From assembly GCA_024742605.1 (NCBI GenBank), contig JANSYC010000027.1:1-50065 (forward strand): a DNA stretch of 50,065 nucleotides. Reading direction: 5' to 3'. The stretch's first letter is position 1. Each line of letters begins with the position of its first letter. Under the pieces are notes generated by a model, which saw only the letters and a program-made list of their open reading frames with translations, had not been told where the DNA came from and made no database searches. Origin of the DNA: Alphaproteobacteria bacterium. GTDB taxonomy: Bacteria; Pseudomonadota; Alphaproteobacteria; Thalassobaculales; Thalassobaculaceae. Below are positions 8,719 through 18,044 of the stretch, piece after piece. The translations under genes and the position numbers were made by a program.

Positions 8719-9900
8719 ATGTCCGAGCCGCGCGCCGACCGTATGACCCGTGTGGTCGAGATGATGGACCGACTGATCGGCTACGATACGACCTCGCGCA
8801 ACTCGAACCTGGCCCTGATCGAAGATGTTCAGGGCTATCTCGCCGATCTGGGGGTGGACAGCCGGCTGGTGCATGATGAAAGCGGCACGAAAGCCAATCT
8901 CTGGGCCACGATCGGGCCGACCGACAAGGGGGGCGTGGTGCTGTCCGGGCATACCGACGTGGTGCCGATCGACGGCCAGGACTGGACCAAGACCCCGTTC
9001 AAGCTGAGCGAGGCGGACGGCAAGTTCTACGGGCGCGGCACCTGCGACATGAAGGGCTTCGTTGCGATCGCATTGGCGCTGGCGCCGGAGATGGTGGCCG
9101 CGAACCTGTCGGTGCCGATCCATTTTGCCTTCACATATGACGAGGAGATCGGCTGCGTCGGCGTGCACGGCCTGATTGACGAGATCGTCGCGAATTTTCC
9201 GAAACCGCGGGCCGTGATCGTGGGCGAACCGACGATGATGCGGCTGGTCGGCGGCCATAAGGGCACCCGGGTCTACCGGACGCGGATCACCGGCGTGCCA
9301 GGGCATTCCAGCGACCCCAGCCAGGGCGCGAACGCGATCTTCGCCGCCTCCCGGATGATCGGCTACATGGAGCAGGTCAACCGCGAACTCGAAGCGGCCG
9401 CCGACCCGGAGTGCCCGTTCGTGCCGCCCCATTCGATCGTCAGCTGCGGTATGATCCAGGGCGGAACCGCCCACAACATCATCCCGGAGATCTGCGACAT
9501 CACCTGGGGGATGCGGCTGCTGCCCGGCGAAGACGGCGACGCCATCCAGGCCCGCATTCAGGACTTCATCGACCGGGAGGTCGAACCGATGCTGAAGGCG
9601 GCCGCCCCCCATGCGGGCGTGGTCACGACCCTGGAGGTCGACAGCATCCCGCTCGCCGTGGACACCGACTCCCCCGCCGAGCATCTGGTGAAGTACCTGA
9701 CCGGATTGAACGACAGCCATGTGGTCTCGTTCGGAACCGAGGCCGGCGCCTTCCAGAAATCCGGCATGCCCGCGGTCGTCTTCGGCCCCGGCAGTATCGA
9801 ACAGGCTCACAAGGCGGATGAATTCGTCGCCCGCAGCCAGATCGAACAATGCGTCGACTTCGTCGGCAAACTGATCGACTGGGCGAAGACGGCGGCGTGA
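8719..9900 (+). CDS. argE: acetylornithine deacetylase (ArgE, M20 family)
   Basis: A 393-residue cytosolic zinc hydrolase removing the acetyl group from N-acetylornithine in arginine synthesis. M20 metal-site motifs are present: SGHTDVVP (His78, Asp80), GTCDMKG (Asp110), TYDEEIGC (Glu142/Glu143) and GEPT further on. The C-terminal GTEAGAFQKSG and GPGSIEQAHKADE motifs are typical of ArgE rather than DapE. AGAGGT lies eight bases before the ATG. It is separated from trkH by 73 bases and faces the aspartate aminotransferase gene. Confidence 0.93.
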   Translation: MSEPRADRMTRVVEMMDRLIGYDTTSRNSNLALIEDVQGYLADLGVDSRLVHDESGTKANLWATIGPTDKGGVVLSGHTDVVPIDGQDWTKTPFKLSEADGKFYGRGTCDMKGFVAIALALAPEMVAANLSVPIHFAFTYDEEIGCVGVHGLIDEIVANFPKPRAVIVGEPTMMRLVGGHKGTRVYRTRITGVPGHSSDPSQGANAIFAASRMIGYMEQVNRELEAAADPECPFVPPHSIVSCGMIQGGTAHNIIPEICDITWGMRLLPGEDGDAIQARIQDFIDREVEPMLKAAAPHAGVVTTLEVDSIPLAVDTDSPAEHLVKYLTGLNDSHVVSFGTEAGAFQKSGMPAVVFGPGSIEQAHKADEFVARSQIEQCVDFVGKLIDWAKTAA

Positions 9901-9918
9901 CAAGGTTCGGCCCTGTGG

Positions 9919-9976
9919 TTCGACTGGCTCACCACGCAAACTGCTTCTGAAATTCTACCGCCCTGAGCCAGCCGAA
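9919..9976. repeat. imperfect inverted repeat between argE and the aminotransferase gene
   Basis: The arms TTCGACTGGCTCA (9919-9931) and TGAGCCAGCCGAA (9964-9976) are complementary at 12 of 13 positions around a 32-base loop. The sequence resembles the short interspersed elements with a TGAGCCnGnCGAA core found between genes in many alphaproteobacteria. It lies at the end of a convergent gene pair, so it could also act as a transcript-end structure. Confidence 0.5.
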
Positions 9977-10001
9977 GGGCTGGCCAATCGCGACCGATGA
10001 G

Positions 10002-10031
10002 CAAACGGCCCGGGGAATTTCCACCGGGCCG
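10002..10031 (-). terminator. probable intrinsic terminator of the aminotransferase gene
   Basis: Read on the minus strand, CGGCCCGG (10031-10024) and CCGGGCCG (10013-10006) form an eight-pair GC stem, followed by TTTGC. The T tract is short, so termination may be partial. It lies 29 bases after the stop codon of the aspartate aminotransferase gene. Confidence 0.5.
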
Positions 10032-10059
10032 CTGTCGGAAGTCTCGGATCGTGGGGCGC

Positions 10060-11286
<1,227 letters not shown>

Positions 11287-11339
11287 TTATGACAAGACCC
11301 GGACCCTACGCCCGCGCGGTTTTCCGGGCAAGAACCGAT

Positions 11340-12044
11340 CTAGCCCAAAAGACCGTCCGAAAGCGCTTTCGAGCCGGCGATCTCGGCTGGGGTACCCTCG
11401 GCGACCAACTGGCCGCGCACCAGCACCGCCGCATGGTCCGCGCAGGCCAGCGCCCAGGCAGGATGCGCCTCGGACAGCAAGACGGCGGTGCCCTCGGCGG
11501 CGATCATCCGCACCTGATCCGACAGTTCATCCAGAACGGCAGGCGCCAATCCCAGGGACGGTTCATCCAGCAACAGAACCCTCGGCCTCGATATCATCGC
11601 ACGGGCCAGGGCCAGCATCTGCTGCTGACCGCCCGAGAGCTGCCACGCAAGGTCGGCGCGCTTGGCGGCCAGACCGGGAAACCGGGCGAACATCTCGGCA
11701 AGACCGCGACAGCGCGCGGGCGCCCCACCGGGACAGGCCACCGCTAGGTTCTCGGTCACGGTCATCGCCGGGACCAGCCGCCGCCCCTCGGGACACCAGG
11801 AGATCCCCGCCCGCACCCGCGCCTCGACCGGCATCCGATCCAGCGGCGTCGCGTCCAGCAGGACGGAGCCGCCCCGGAGCGGGACGAAGCCCATGGCGCT
11901 GCGCAGCAGGGTCGACTTGCCGGCCCCGTTGGCGCCGAGCAGGGCGGTCACCTGCCCCGCAGGAGCGGCAAGCGAGATATCGGACAGCACGTCCCGGCCG
12001 GACAGGCGCGCGGAGACCTGCCGGAAACTGAGTCCCGCAATCAT
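11340..12044 (-). CDS. LivF-like ABC ATP-binding protein of the TPP-riboswitch operon
   Basis: A 234-residue ABC ATPase of the branched-chain amino-acid transporter class. Walker A GANGAGKS is at 37-44, and the LivF-type motif PEGRRLVPAMTVTENL follows. The signature is WQLSGGQQQMLALARA and Walker B is VLLLDEPSLGL. Its start overlaps the stop of the LivM-LivG fusion (ATGA), making it the last gene of the four-gene operon that begins at 15734 behind a TPP riboswitch. By that regulation it probably energises import of a thiamine-related compound with the LivG-like domain of the upstream protein. Confidence 0.9.
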   Translation of the reverse strand: MIAGLSFRQVSARLSGRDVLSDISLAAPAGQVTALLGANGAGKSTLLRSAMGFVPLRGGSVLLDATPLDRMPVEARVRAGISWCPEGRRLVPAMTVTENLAVACPGGAPARCRGLAEMFARFPGLAAKRADLAWQLSGGQQQMLALARAMISRPRVLLLDEPSLGLAPAVLDELSDQVRMIAAEGTAVLLSEAHPAWALACADHAAVLVRGQLVAEGTPAEIAGSKALSDGLLG

Positions 12045-13714
12045 GTCGCCGCCTCCCGGCCCAGATAGGCCGCTCGGACCCGAGGATCGGCGCGCACCTG
12101 GTCCGGTGTGCCCGACGCTGCGGTTTCGCCCGCAACCAGACAGACGACCCTGTCCGATATCGCCATCAGAAAATCCATCCGATGCTCCACGATCAGGATC
12201 GCGAGCCCCGCGCGCCGGAGCGTTTCCAGAACCCCGGACAGCCGGGCCCGTTCGGATGCGGTCAGACCGGCCGCAGGCTCGTCCAGCAGCAGCACCGAGG
12301 GCTGGGTCGCCACCGCACGGGCCAGGTCAAGCAACCGGGTCTCCCCAGCGCCCAAGCTTCCCACCGGGACATCATGGCGCGCTGTCAGGCCGACCAGATC
12401 CAGGGCCGCGCGCCCCTGTCCAAGCGTCGCCCCCGCCGATACCGCCTGCAGCACCGTGAGCTCCGAGGGAAAGACCGAATGCTGGAACCCCCGCGCCAAT
12501 CCGGCCTGCGCCCGCCGAACCGGCAACAGCCCGGAGAGATCCCGGTCGCCGATGCGCAAATGTCCGGTATCTGCACCCACGATGCCGGAGATCAGATTCA
12601 GCGCCGTTGTCTTGCCGGACCCGTTCGGGCCGATCAGCCCGGTGATGCTGCCGGGCTCCAGGCACAAAGACAGATCCGCGAGCGCGCGGTTTCCCCCGAA
12701 CGACTTGCCCAGATGTTCGGCCAGCAAGGTCTCGGTGCCGAACCGCAACGGCTGGACAGGCGGAAGAGTGTCCGTTCTGTCCGGCAAGGCGCGCCGGATC
12801 AGCCCGTCGACCCCCCCCGGGCATGCCACCAGCACCCCCAGCAGAACCGCGCCGGAGGCGCCCAGAGAGTAGCTCTCGAGTTCCCGAAACACCTCTGGCA
12901 GCGGCACCAGAAGGCAGGCGGCGGCGACCGCGCCCCACGGACTGCCGCGCCCCCCGATCACCGCGATCGCCAATACGGTGATCATCACGTCGAACCGTAG
13001 CACCGCCGGCGACACCACCCCCAAACCATGCGCCTGGAGGGCGCCCGCCAGAGCCGCCAGGGCGCCCGCCACAGGGAACAGGATCAGCCGCGCGCGGGCC
13101 GCGTCGATACCGAGCGCCGCCGCGACCAGAGGGGCCTCCCGGATCGTCGCATGCCGAGCGCGGGCCGATCCCCCGGTGACGGCGGCCGCCACCACCAGGG
13201 ACAGCAGCACACCGCACCAGGACACCAAAGCCAAGGCCGGGCCTTCCACGATCACGATCCCCGCGAAGGACAGCGGGGGAATCCCGTACAGGCCATTCGA
13301 GCCGCCGGTCCACTCCCCGCCATGGGTGGCGGTCAGCAGCACCAATTGCGCCAGGGCCAGGGTCGCCAGCGCCACGTAGTGCGACTCCAGGCGGGCAACA
13401 GGCCCTGCGATCGCCAGCGCCACCATCGCGCCGAGGCCGATCGCGCCCGCCACGCCGAACCACGGATCGAGGCCAAGATGCGCGGTGATCATAGCGGTGG
13501 CATAGGCCCCCAATCCGAACAGAGCGCCCTGGGCCAGCATCAAGAGACCAAGACGTCCGAAGATCAGCTGAAACCCAATCGACGCCGCAGCGTACAGGCC
13601 GACCAAGGCTGCGATCCGCCAAGCGTAGCCGTCGCCGAACACCAGCATACCGCCTGCGGCGCAGAGCAACCCGAGGATATAGGCCACGCTCGCTGGCTGA
13701 AGGTGCTTGGTCAT
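12041..13714 (-). CDS. fused LivM-like permease and LivG-like ATPase
   Basis: A 557-residue protein. Residues 1-about 305 are a LivM-type permease with several membrane segments and the family motif YAAASIGFQLIFGRLGLLMLAQGA. After a linker (about 306-328), residues 329-557 form a LivG-type ABC ATPase with Walker A GPNGSGKTT (362-370), LARGFQHSVF, a degenerate signature LGAGETRLLDLARA and Walker B LLLDEPAAGL. Such LivM-LivG fusions occur in Liv-family systems. The ATG at 13714 overlaps the livH-like stop (ATGA). The open frame extends upstream to 14611, but that part is an out-of-phase reading of the livH-like gene. The signature motif has lost the canonical SGGQ (it reads GAGE), which is usual in LivG. 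Confidence 0.9.
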   Translation of the reverse strand: MTKHLQPASVAYILGLLCAAGGMLVFGDGYAWRIAALVGLYAAASIGFQLIFGRLGLLMLAQGALFGLGAYATAMITAHLGLDPWFGVAGAIGLGAMVALAIAGPVARLESHYVALATLALAQLVLLTATHGGEWTGGSNGLYGIPPLSFAGIVIVEGPALALVSWCGVLLSLVVAAAVTGGSARARHATIREAPLVAAALGIDAARARLILFPVAGALAALAGALQAHGLGVVSPAVLRFDVMITVLAIAVIGGRGSPWGAVAAACLLVPLPEVFRELESYSLGASGAVLLGVLVACPGGVDGLIRRALPDRTDTLPPVQPLRFGTETLLAEHLGKSFGGNRALADLSLCLEPGSITGLIGPNGSGKTTALNLISGIVGADTGHLRIGDRDLSGLLPVRRAQAGLARGFQHSVFPSELTVLQAVSAGATLGQGRAALDLVGLTARHDVPVGSLGAGETRLLDLARAVATQPSVLLLDEPAAGLTASERARLSGVLETLRRAGLAILIVEHRMDFLMAISDRVVCLVAGETAASGTPDQVRADPRVRAAYLGREAAT

Positions 13715-14571
13715 GCCCGCCGGCCCTCGGTGTCGCCGAACAGACCCTGAGGACGAAACGCCAGGATCGCAAAGACCGCAAGATAGAGCGCCGCCTCGGC
13801 CACCGCATATGACAGCCAGACGGCGATCAGCGTCTCGAAGACGGCGATCAGAACGGCGCCCGCAGCCGCCCCCCAGATCCGGCCCCAGCCGCCGATCACG
13901 ACAGCAATATAGGCCTTCAACATCAGGTTGGCGCCATCGGACGGGGTCACGAAATACTGGTTCGACAGCAACAGCCCGGCGGTCCCGGCAAGCGCGCCGG
14001 CAAGCGCGAAGCTGGCCGCAATGGTGAGGCCGACCGGCACGCCGATCGCGCGGGCCATGTCCGGATCCTGTGCCGCCGCCCTCAGCATCCGGCCGAACTG
14101 GCTGCGCGACAGCAAAAGATGCACCGCAGCGATCGCCACGCCCGCCACCATGATCACCATGGTGGACTGGTCGAGACCCGGCGCCAGCGGAGGGCCGAGC
14201 CGAGGCTCCGGTCCGACCCCGGCGGTAACCCCATGCTGGATGATCAGGCCGACGGCGATCGTCGAGATGAAGATGTTCACCGGCGGCGCCCGGCGCAGCG
14301 GCAGATAGGCCAGCGCCGCCAGACCCAGCCCTGCCGCAGCAGATGCCAGCAGAACCCCCGGCAGCACGATCAGGCCCGGGGCCGCCAAACCGTCGGGCAA
14401 CACGGACGCGATTCCGACCGCGATCACCCCACCCAGCATGACCAGTTCGCCATGGGCGAAATTCACCGCTCCCACCGCATTGATCACCAGCACGAAGCCC
14501 AGCGCCACCAGAGCGTAGCTTGCTCCCAGGGCGAGTGTGGAGGGCAGCAGGTGAAGCGCGGTTTCGATCAT
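13711..14571 (-). CDS. LivH-like ABC permease of the TPP-riboswitch operon
   Basis: A 286-residue inner-membrane permease of the Liv class. Typical motifs are GASYALVALGFVLVINAVGAVNFAHGE split over the first helices, RAAAQDPDMARAIGV (coupling loop) and IGGWGRIWGAAAGA. The stop overlaps the start of the fused LivM-LivG gene, and its ATG overlaps the stop of the binding-protein gene, so all four genes are coupled by ATGA overlaps. The substrate is inferred from the riboswitch, not from the sequence of this subunit. Confidence 0.9.
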   Translation of the reverse strand: MIETALHLLPSTLALGASYALVALGFVLVINAVGAVNFAHGELVMLGGVIAVGIASVLPDGLAAPGLIVLPGVLLASAAAGLGLAALAYLPLRRAPPVNIFISTIAVGLIIQHGVTAGVGPEPRLGPPLAPGLDQSTMVIMVAGVAIAAVHLLLSRSQFGRMLRAAAQDPDMARAIGVPVGLTIAASFALAGALAGTAGLLLSNQYFVTPSDGANLMLKAYIAVVIGGWGRIWGAAAGAVLIAVFETLIAVWLSYAVAEAALYLAVFAILAFRPQGLFGDTEGRRA

Positions 14572-15734
14572 TTCGACGGCGCGCCCGCCGTGGCCAGTAC
14601 CCCGTCCACATCCTCGTATCGCTTGGTGATCACCGGCACCCGGCTCTCACCGTCATAGCAGACGATCAACGCGTCATGCGCCATGTTGCCGGTACCATCC
14701 GAAAGATAGGTCATGGCCACGCCCTCGAAGCTGTGGCCCGCCAACCAGTCCCGAACCTGATCCGCGGTCTGGGCGCCATCGGCAACGGCAGCCAGCGCCA
14801 TCCGCATCCCGTCATACTGGCCCAGCGCGAAGGCGTCCGGTTCCGCGCCGAACCGGTCCCGGTAGGCCTTGGTGAACGCCTTGGCGGCAGGACGGTGGTC
14901 GGAAATCGGTGAGGACGCCGTCTCTGCGCAGACGCCCTCCAGCTGCTCCGGATCCAGCAGCGCAGCGGTGGTCGGCTGGTGCATCGCGGACCCGGCGACG
15001 ATAGGAAGGTCCAGCCCACGCTCATGCGCCTGCCGAACCGTCAGTGCGGTTGGCCCGGAATGCAGTTGCAACAGCAACAGGTCAGCGCCGGCCGCCTTCG
15101 CACGCTCCAGTGCGGGCGCCATATCCTTGATCCCCGGATCTATCGCCTCTTCGAGGACCGGCGCCACCCCAAGCTCGGCCAAGGTTTCGACCAGATGGCC
15201 ATGGCCGGATTGGCCGTAGGCGGTGGTCTGGTACAGAATTGCCGGCCGCTTGGCTCCCAATTCCTCGACCGCATAGCGCGCCTGCGCGACCTTCACCACG
15301 TCATCTCCGGGAAAGAAGCGGAACACGATGTCGAGGCCCAGGCGGGTGATCTTCGCGGTGCCCGACACGGTGAGCAGCGGAACGCCCGCCCGCCCCGCGA
15401 TCGGCGCCATCGCCAACATCTGGGTTCCGAAGATCGGGGCGGCGATCGCGACCGGGTTGCCGCGGTCGAGCGAGCGCCGCAGCGCGGTGACCGCCACCTC
15501 GGGCGAGGTCGCGGTGTCCGCGACATCATAGGTGACAGTGACGCCCTCGGGGGGGGTGTCGAGTGCCAGGACGGCACCATTCCGCTGCGCCGTGCCTTCA
15601 AGCGCCAAAAACCCTGTGATCGGAACCAGCACGTCCATCCTGACCGGGTCTGCCGCGGAAACCGGGATGGTCGGGATGGTCACGAGCAGGGCGATCAGAC
15701 CGGCACAGACGGTGGCGCCAAGCGAGCGAATCAT
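14568..15734 (-). CDS. Liv-type periplasmic binding protein, probably for a thiamine-related compound
   Basis: A 388-residue type I periplasmic binding protein. A Sec signal peptide (about 1-29, MIRSLGATVCAGLIALL...VSAADP) is followed by a Leu/Ile/Val-binding-protein fold with FLALEGTAQRNGAVLAL and the VAIAAPIFGTQMLAMAPIAG segment. The ATG at 15734 follows GGAG at seven bases. The frame is open upstream to 16193, but there it crosses the riboswitch and is not coding. It is the first gene of the operon controlled by the TPP aptamer at 15823-15913, with about 90 bases between aptamer and start. A thiamine, HMP or thiazole ligand is therefore more likely than an amino acid. Confidence is high for the family and moderate for the ligand class. 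Confidence 0.88.
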   Translation of the reverse strand: MIRSLGATVCAGLIALLVTIPTIPVSAADPVRMDVLVPITGFLALEGTAQRNGAVLALDTPPEGVTVTYDVADTATSPEVAVTALRRSLDRGNPVAIAAPIFGTQMLAMAPIAGRAGVPLLTVSGTAKITRLGLDIVFRFFPGDDVVKVAQARYAVEELGAKRPAILYQTTAYGQSGHGHLVETLAELGVAPVLEEAIDPGIKDMAPALERAKAAGADLLLLQLHSGPTALTVRQAHERGLDLPIVAGSAMHQPTTAALLDPEQLEGVCAETASSPISDHRPAAKAFTKAYRDRFGAEPDAFALGQYDGMRMALAAVADGAQTADQVRDWLAGHSFEGVAMTYLSDGTGNMAHDALIVCYDGESRVPVITKRYEDVDGVLATAGAPSK

Positions 15735-15822
15735 AGCGTCTCCAAGTCTGGGTCTATCGGCGCTGCAAGGGAGTCCGTCCGGGGCGGTCCGAGCTGGGGT
15801 CGGTGCGGATACCCGCGCGCCC

Positions 15823-15913
15823 GTGACGACTCCCTCCGCCGGTTTGACCCGGTTCAGGTTCCATGGGTTTGATCTCAGCCCGAAGCCCATCGCTTCGAAC
15901 ACCCCAGCATCAC
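15823..15913 (-). promoter_or_regulatory. TPP riboswitch (THI element)
   Basis: On the minus strand this reads as a complete TPP aptamer. P1 is GTGATGCT paired with AGTCGTCAC (one bulge). Then come GGGGTG, a P3 hairpin CGAAG/CTTCG, the invariant GGCTGAGAT, ACCC followed by GGAACCTGA, a P5 hairpin CCGG/CCGG, and GGCGGAGGGA closing the core. All nucleotides known to contact the pyrimidine and pyrophosphate lie in conserved blocks. A downstream GACTCCC (around 15772-15778 on the plus strand) can pair with GGGAGTC at the 3' end of the aptamer, giving a possible alternative fold that controls translation of the GGAG site. No clear terminator hairpin with a T run is present, so translational control is favoured. 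Confidence 0.95.
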
Positions 15914-15980
15914 ATTCGGCAGAACTTGCGCGCGGGAGCGGGTGGCTGTCAACCGGAGCCGGGCACGCTATTGTCGCCCC

Positions 15981-16760
15981 ATGCTGAGAGAAGCCCTCGC
16001 TTGGATGACCACACCGGCCGATCTGTTGACCCGCAGAAGCGGTCAATTGTCGGAATTCATCGCGATCTCGTCCCGCCGTCGGCGTCACCGCGCCAACTGG
16101 GCCGCCCACGAGATGCGGACCAAGGAGACGATCCTGCGCTCTGTCGAACGCGCCGATCCCGACGGCACCGCGATCCTGCTCGGCTCGGGACATCTGTACG
16201 ACATTCCCCTTGAAGAGCTATCCGCGAGATTCGGGCATGTGGCGCTGGTGGATCTTGCGTTCTCCTGGACCACCCGGCGTCTGGCGACGGCCCTGAAGAA
16301 CGTCTCCTGCGTCAGGCATGACGTGACCGAGGCATTGGCGCCTCTGGCGTCCGGGTCGACGAAGGTGCCACGTCCCCGAGCCCTGGTCGACGACGACCGG
16401 ATCACCTTCGTGGCCTCGGTCAATCTCCTGTCCCAGCTTCCGGTGCAACCCGGACGCCTTCTGGAGCGACAGGGAGTTGCCCCGGCCATTGTCGAAACGG
16501 TGCAGCGCGGCTTGGTCGAGAACCACATGGCCTGGCTTTCCCGGTTCCGCTGCCCACAGCTTCTGATCTGCGACCGGGGTTACCAGGTTCTGGACTCGGA
16601 CAGCCAGGTTATCGAGACCATCGACCCGCTTCACGGCGTGATCTTGCCGGAACCGGCGGCAAGCTGGATTTGGGACATCGCCCCGTTCGGCGAGGTTCAT
16701 CGGAACTACGCGGTCCGCAACCAGGTGGTCGCTATCGACGCGGTGACGAGACCGCACTAA
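15981..16760 (+). CDS. uncharacterised protein with a Rossmann/methyltransferase-like core
   Basis: A 259-residue protein I do not recognise by name. The segment AILLGSGHLYDIPL (about 70-83) followed by HVALVDLAFSW and VSCVRHDVTEAL looks like motif I, the acidic residue after strand beta-2 and the next strand of a SAM-dependent methyltransferase or related Rossmann fold. The usual glycine-rich signature is only partly present. No signal peptide or membrane segment is seen. The ATG at 15981 is chosen over an upstream in-frame start (15942) lying closer to the riboswitch. The gene is transcribed divergently from the TPP-riboswitch operon, with only about 65 bases between its start and the aptamer's 5' end, so the two promoters must overlap or sit very close. 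Confidence 0.7.
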   Translation: MLREALAWMTTPADLLTRRSGQLSEFIAISSRRRRHRANWAAHEMRTKETILRSVERADPDGTAILLGSGHLYDIPLEELSARFGHVALVDLAFSWTTRRLATALKNVSCVRHDVTEALAPLASGSTKVPRPRALVDDDRITFVASVNLLSQLPVQPGRLLERQGVAPAIVETVQRGLVENHMAWLSRFRCPQLLICDRGYQVLDSDSQVIETIDPLHGVILPEPAASWIWDIAPFGEVHRNYAVRNQVVAIDAVTRPH

Positions 16761-16871
16761 ATATCGAGGCACCCATGCGATCTCTGCAGTTGACCCAGCG
16801 GCTGTTTTGCCGACCTAGAAGCCCTTGGATCGGCTAGAGTTTCGGTCCTCCGCGCGAAAGGCGTCCACCCG

Positions 16872-18044
16872 ATGGGTCCCACCGACACTCTCCCACGTCT
16901 TGATGTCGGCGATGCCGAGCCCGCCCCGACCATCCGGACGGCGCTGCCGTCCGATATCGACGCGCTACTCCGGGTCGAGGAAGCCTGCTTCGAAACCGAT
17001 CGGCTGTCCCGTCGCAGCTTCAACTATTTCCTCAGCCGCGCCCGGGCCGAGCTGTTCGTGGCCGAGGCCGGGGGTGCCATTCTGGGCTACGGACTCGTGC
17101 TGTTTCATCGCGGGACCGCCTTGGCGCGACTGTATTCTCTGGCCGTCCTCCCGGAGGCGCAGGGTCGCGGGGTCGCGCAACTGCTGCTGTTACACTCCGA
17201 ACAAACTGCCCGCACCCACGACACGGTCGCGATCCGGCTGGAAGTGCGCGCCGACAACGCGCGGGCGATCGGGCTTTACACGCGCCAGGGCTACAAGCCG
17301 TTTCAGACCCTTCACCACTATTACGAAGATGACGGCGATGCCTGGCGGATGCAGAAGCCGATCCGTTTCGTCCCGGACCCGGAATTTCCGAACATCCCCT
17401 ACCTGCACCAGTCGACCGACTTCACCTGCGGCCCGGCCAGCCTGATCATGGCGATGGCCGCCCGGCAGCAAGACAGCGACGCAACCGAGATGGATCCGGA
17501 CGAGGAACTCCGGATCTGGCGAGAGGCCACCACCGTCTTCATGACCTCCGGCCACGGCGGCTGCGGGCCGCACGGTCTGGCGCTGGCCGCGCATAAGCGG
17601 GGGCACCCGGTACGCACCATCGTCAGCGAGGCGGGCCCTCTGTTCCTGGACACCGTTCGGGACTCGAAGAAAAAAGCGGTGATCGAGCGGGTCCATGCCG
17701 GTTTCGAGGCCGATATGGCCGCAGCCGGCCTGCAGGCCGAATCGGGCGGTGTGACGCCCGACATGCTGGAGGAGGCGCTGCGCGCCGGATGGGTGCCCTT
17801 GATTCTGATCAGCACCTATCTGTTCAACCGCGAAAAGACCCCCCATTGGGTGGTGGTCACAGGGGTCAACGACAAGGTGGTGCTCGTCCACGATCCGGAC
17901 ATGGATGACGATCTGTCGAAGACCGATGTGGACTGCGTGCACGTGCCGATCCGGCGGACGGATTTCGAGCGGGTGGCGCGGTTCGGCAAATCCCGATTGC
18001 AGGCCGCAGTTCTGGTCGGGCGCAAACAAGGAAACCGCGCATGA
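16872..18044 (+). CDS. GNAT acetyltransferase fused to a C39-like papain-fold peptidase
   Basis: A 390-residue two-domain protein. Residues 21-164 form a GNAT domain with the acetyl-CoA loop EAQGRGVAQ (95-103) and DNARAIGLYTRQGY. Residues 170-385 form a C39-like cysteine-peptidase domain with Cys186 in TCGPAS, His325 in PHWVVVTG and Asp341 in VHDPD, so a full catalytic triad is present. It has no signal peptide and so is probably cytosolic. The TGA overlaps the ATG of the ATP-grasp gene (ATGA). GNAT and papain-like genes next to RLAN/ATP-grasp ligases have been predicted from comparative genomics to make or trim amino-acid or peptide conjugates; the product is not known to me. Confidence 0.85.
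   Translation: MGPTDTLPRLDVGDAEPAPTIRTALPSDIDALLRVEEACFETDRLSRRSFNYFLSRARAELFVAEAGGAILGYGLVLFHRGTALARLYSLAVLPEAQGRGVAQLLLLHSEQTARTHDTVAIRLEVRADNARAIGLYTRQGYKPFQTLHHYYEDDGDAWRMQKPIRFVPDPEFPNIPYLHQSTDFTCGPASLIMAMAARQQDSDATEMDPDEELRIWREATTVFMTSGHGGCGPHGLALAAHKRGHPVRTIVSEAGPLFLDTVRDSKKKAVIERVHAGFEADMAAAGLQAESGGVTPDMLEEALRAGWVPLILISTYLFNREKTPHWVVVTGVNDKVVLVHDPDMDDDLSKTDVDCVHVPIRRTDFERVARFGKSRLQAAVLVGRKQGNRA

Noticed and set aside
13715-14611. N-terminal 299 codons of the long frame running from 14611 to 12041
   Set aside because: They overlap the livH-like gene in the wrong phase and have shadow composition; the real start is the ATG at 13714 with a four-base overlap.
11340-15734. Annotation as an ordinary branched-chain amino-acid transporter
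   Set aside because: The family is right, but the TPP riboswitch in front argues against leucine/isoleucine/valine as the physiological substrate.
15735-16193. Upstream extension of the binding-protein frame from 15734 to 16193
   Set aside because: It runs through the TPP riboswitch and the divergent gene, has no homology, and the signal peptide starts at 15734.
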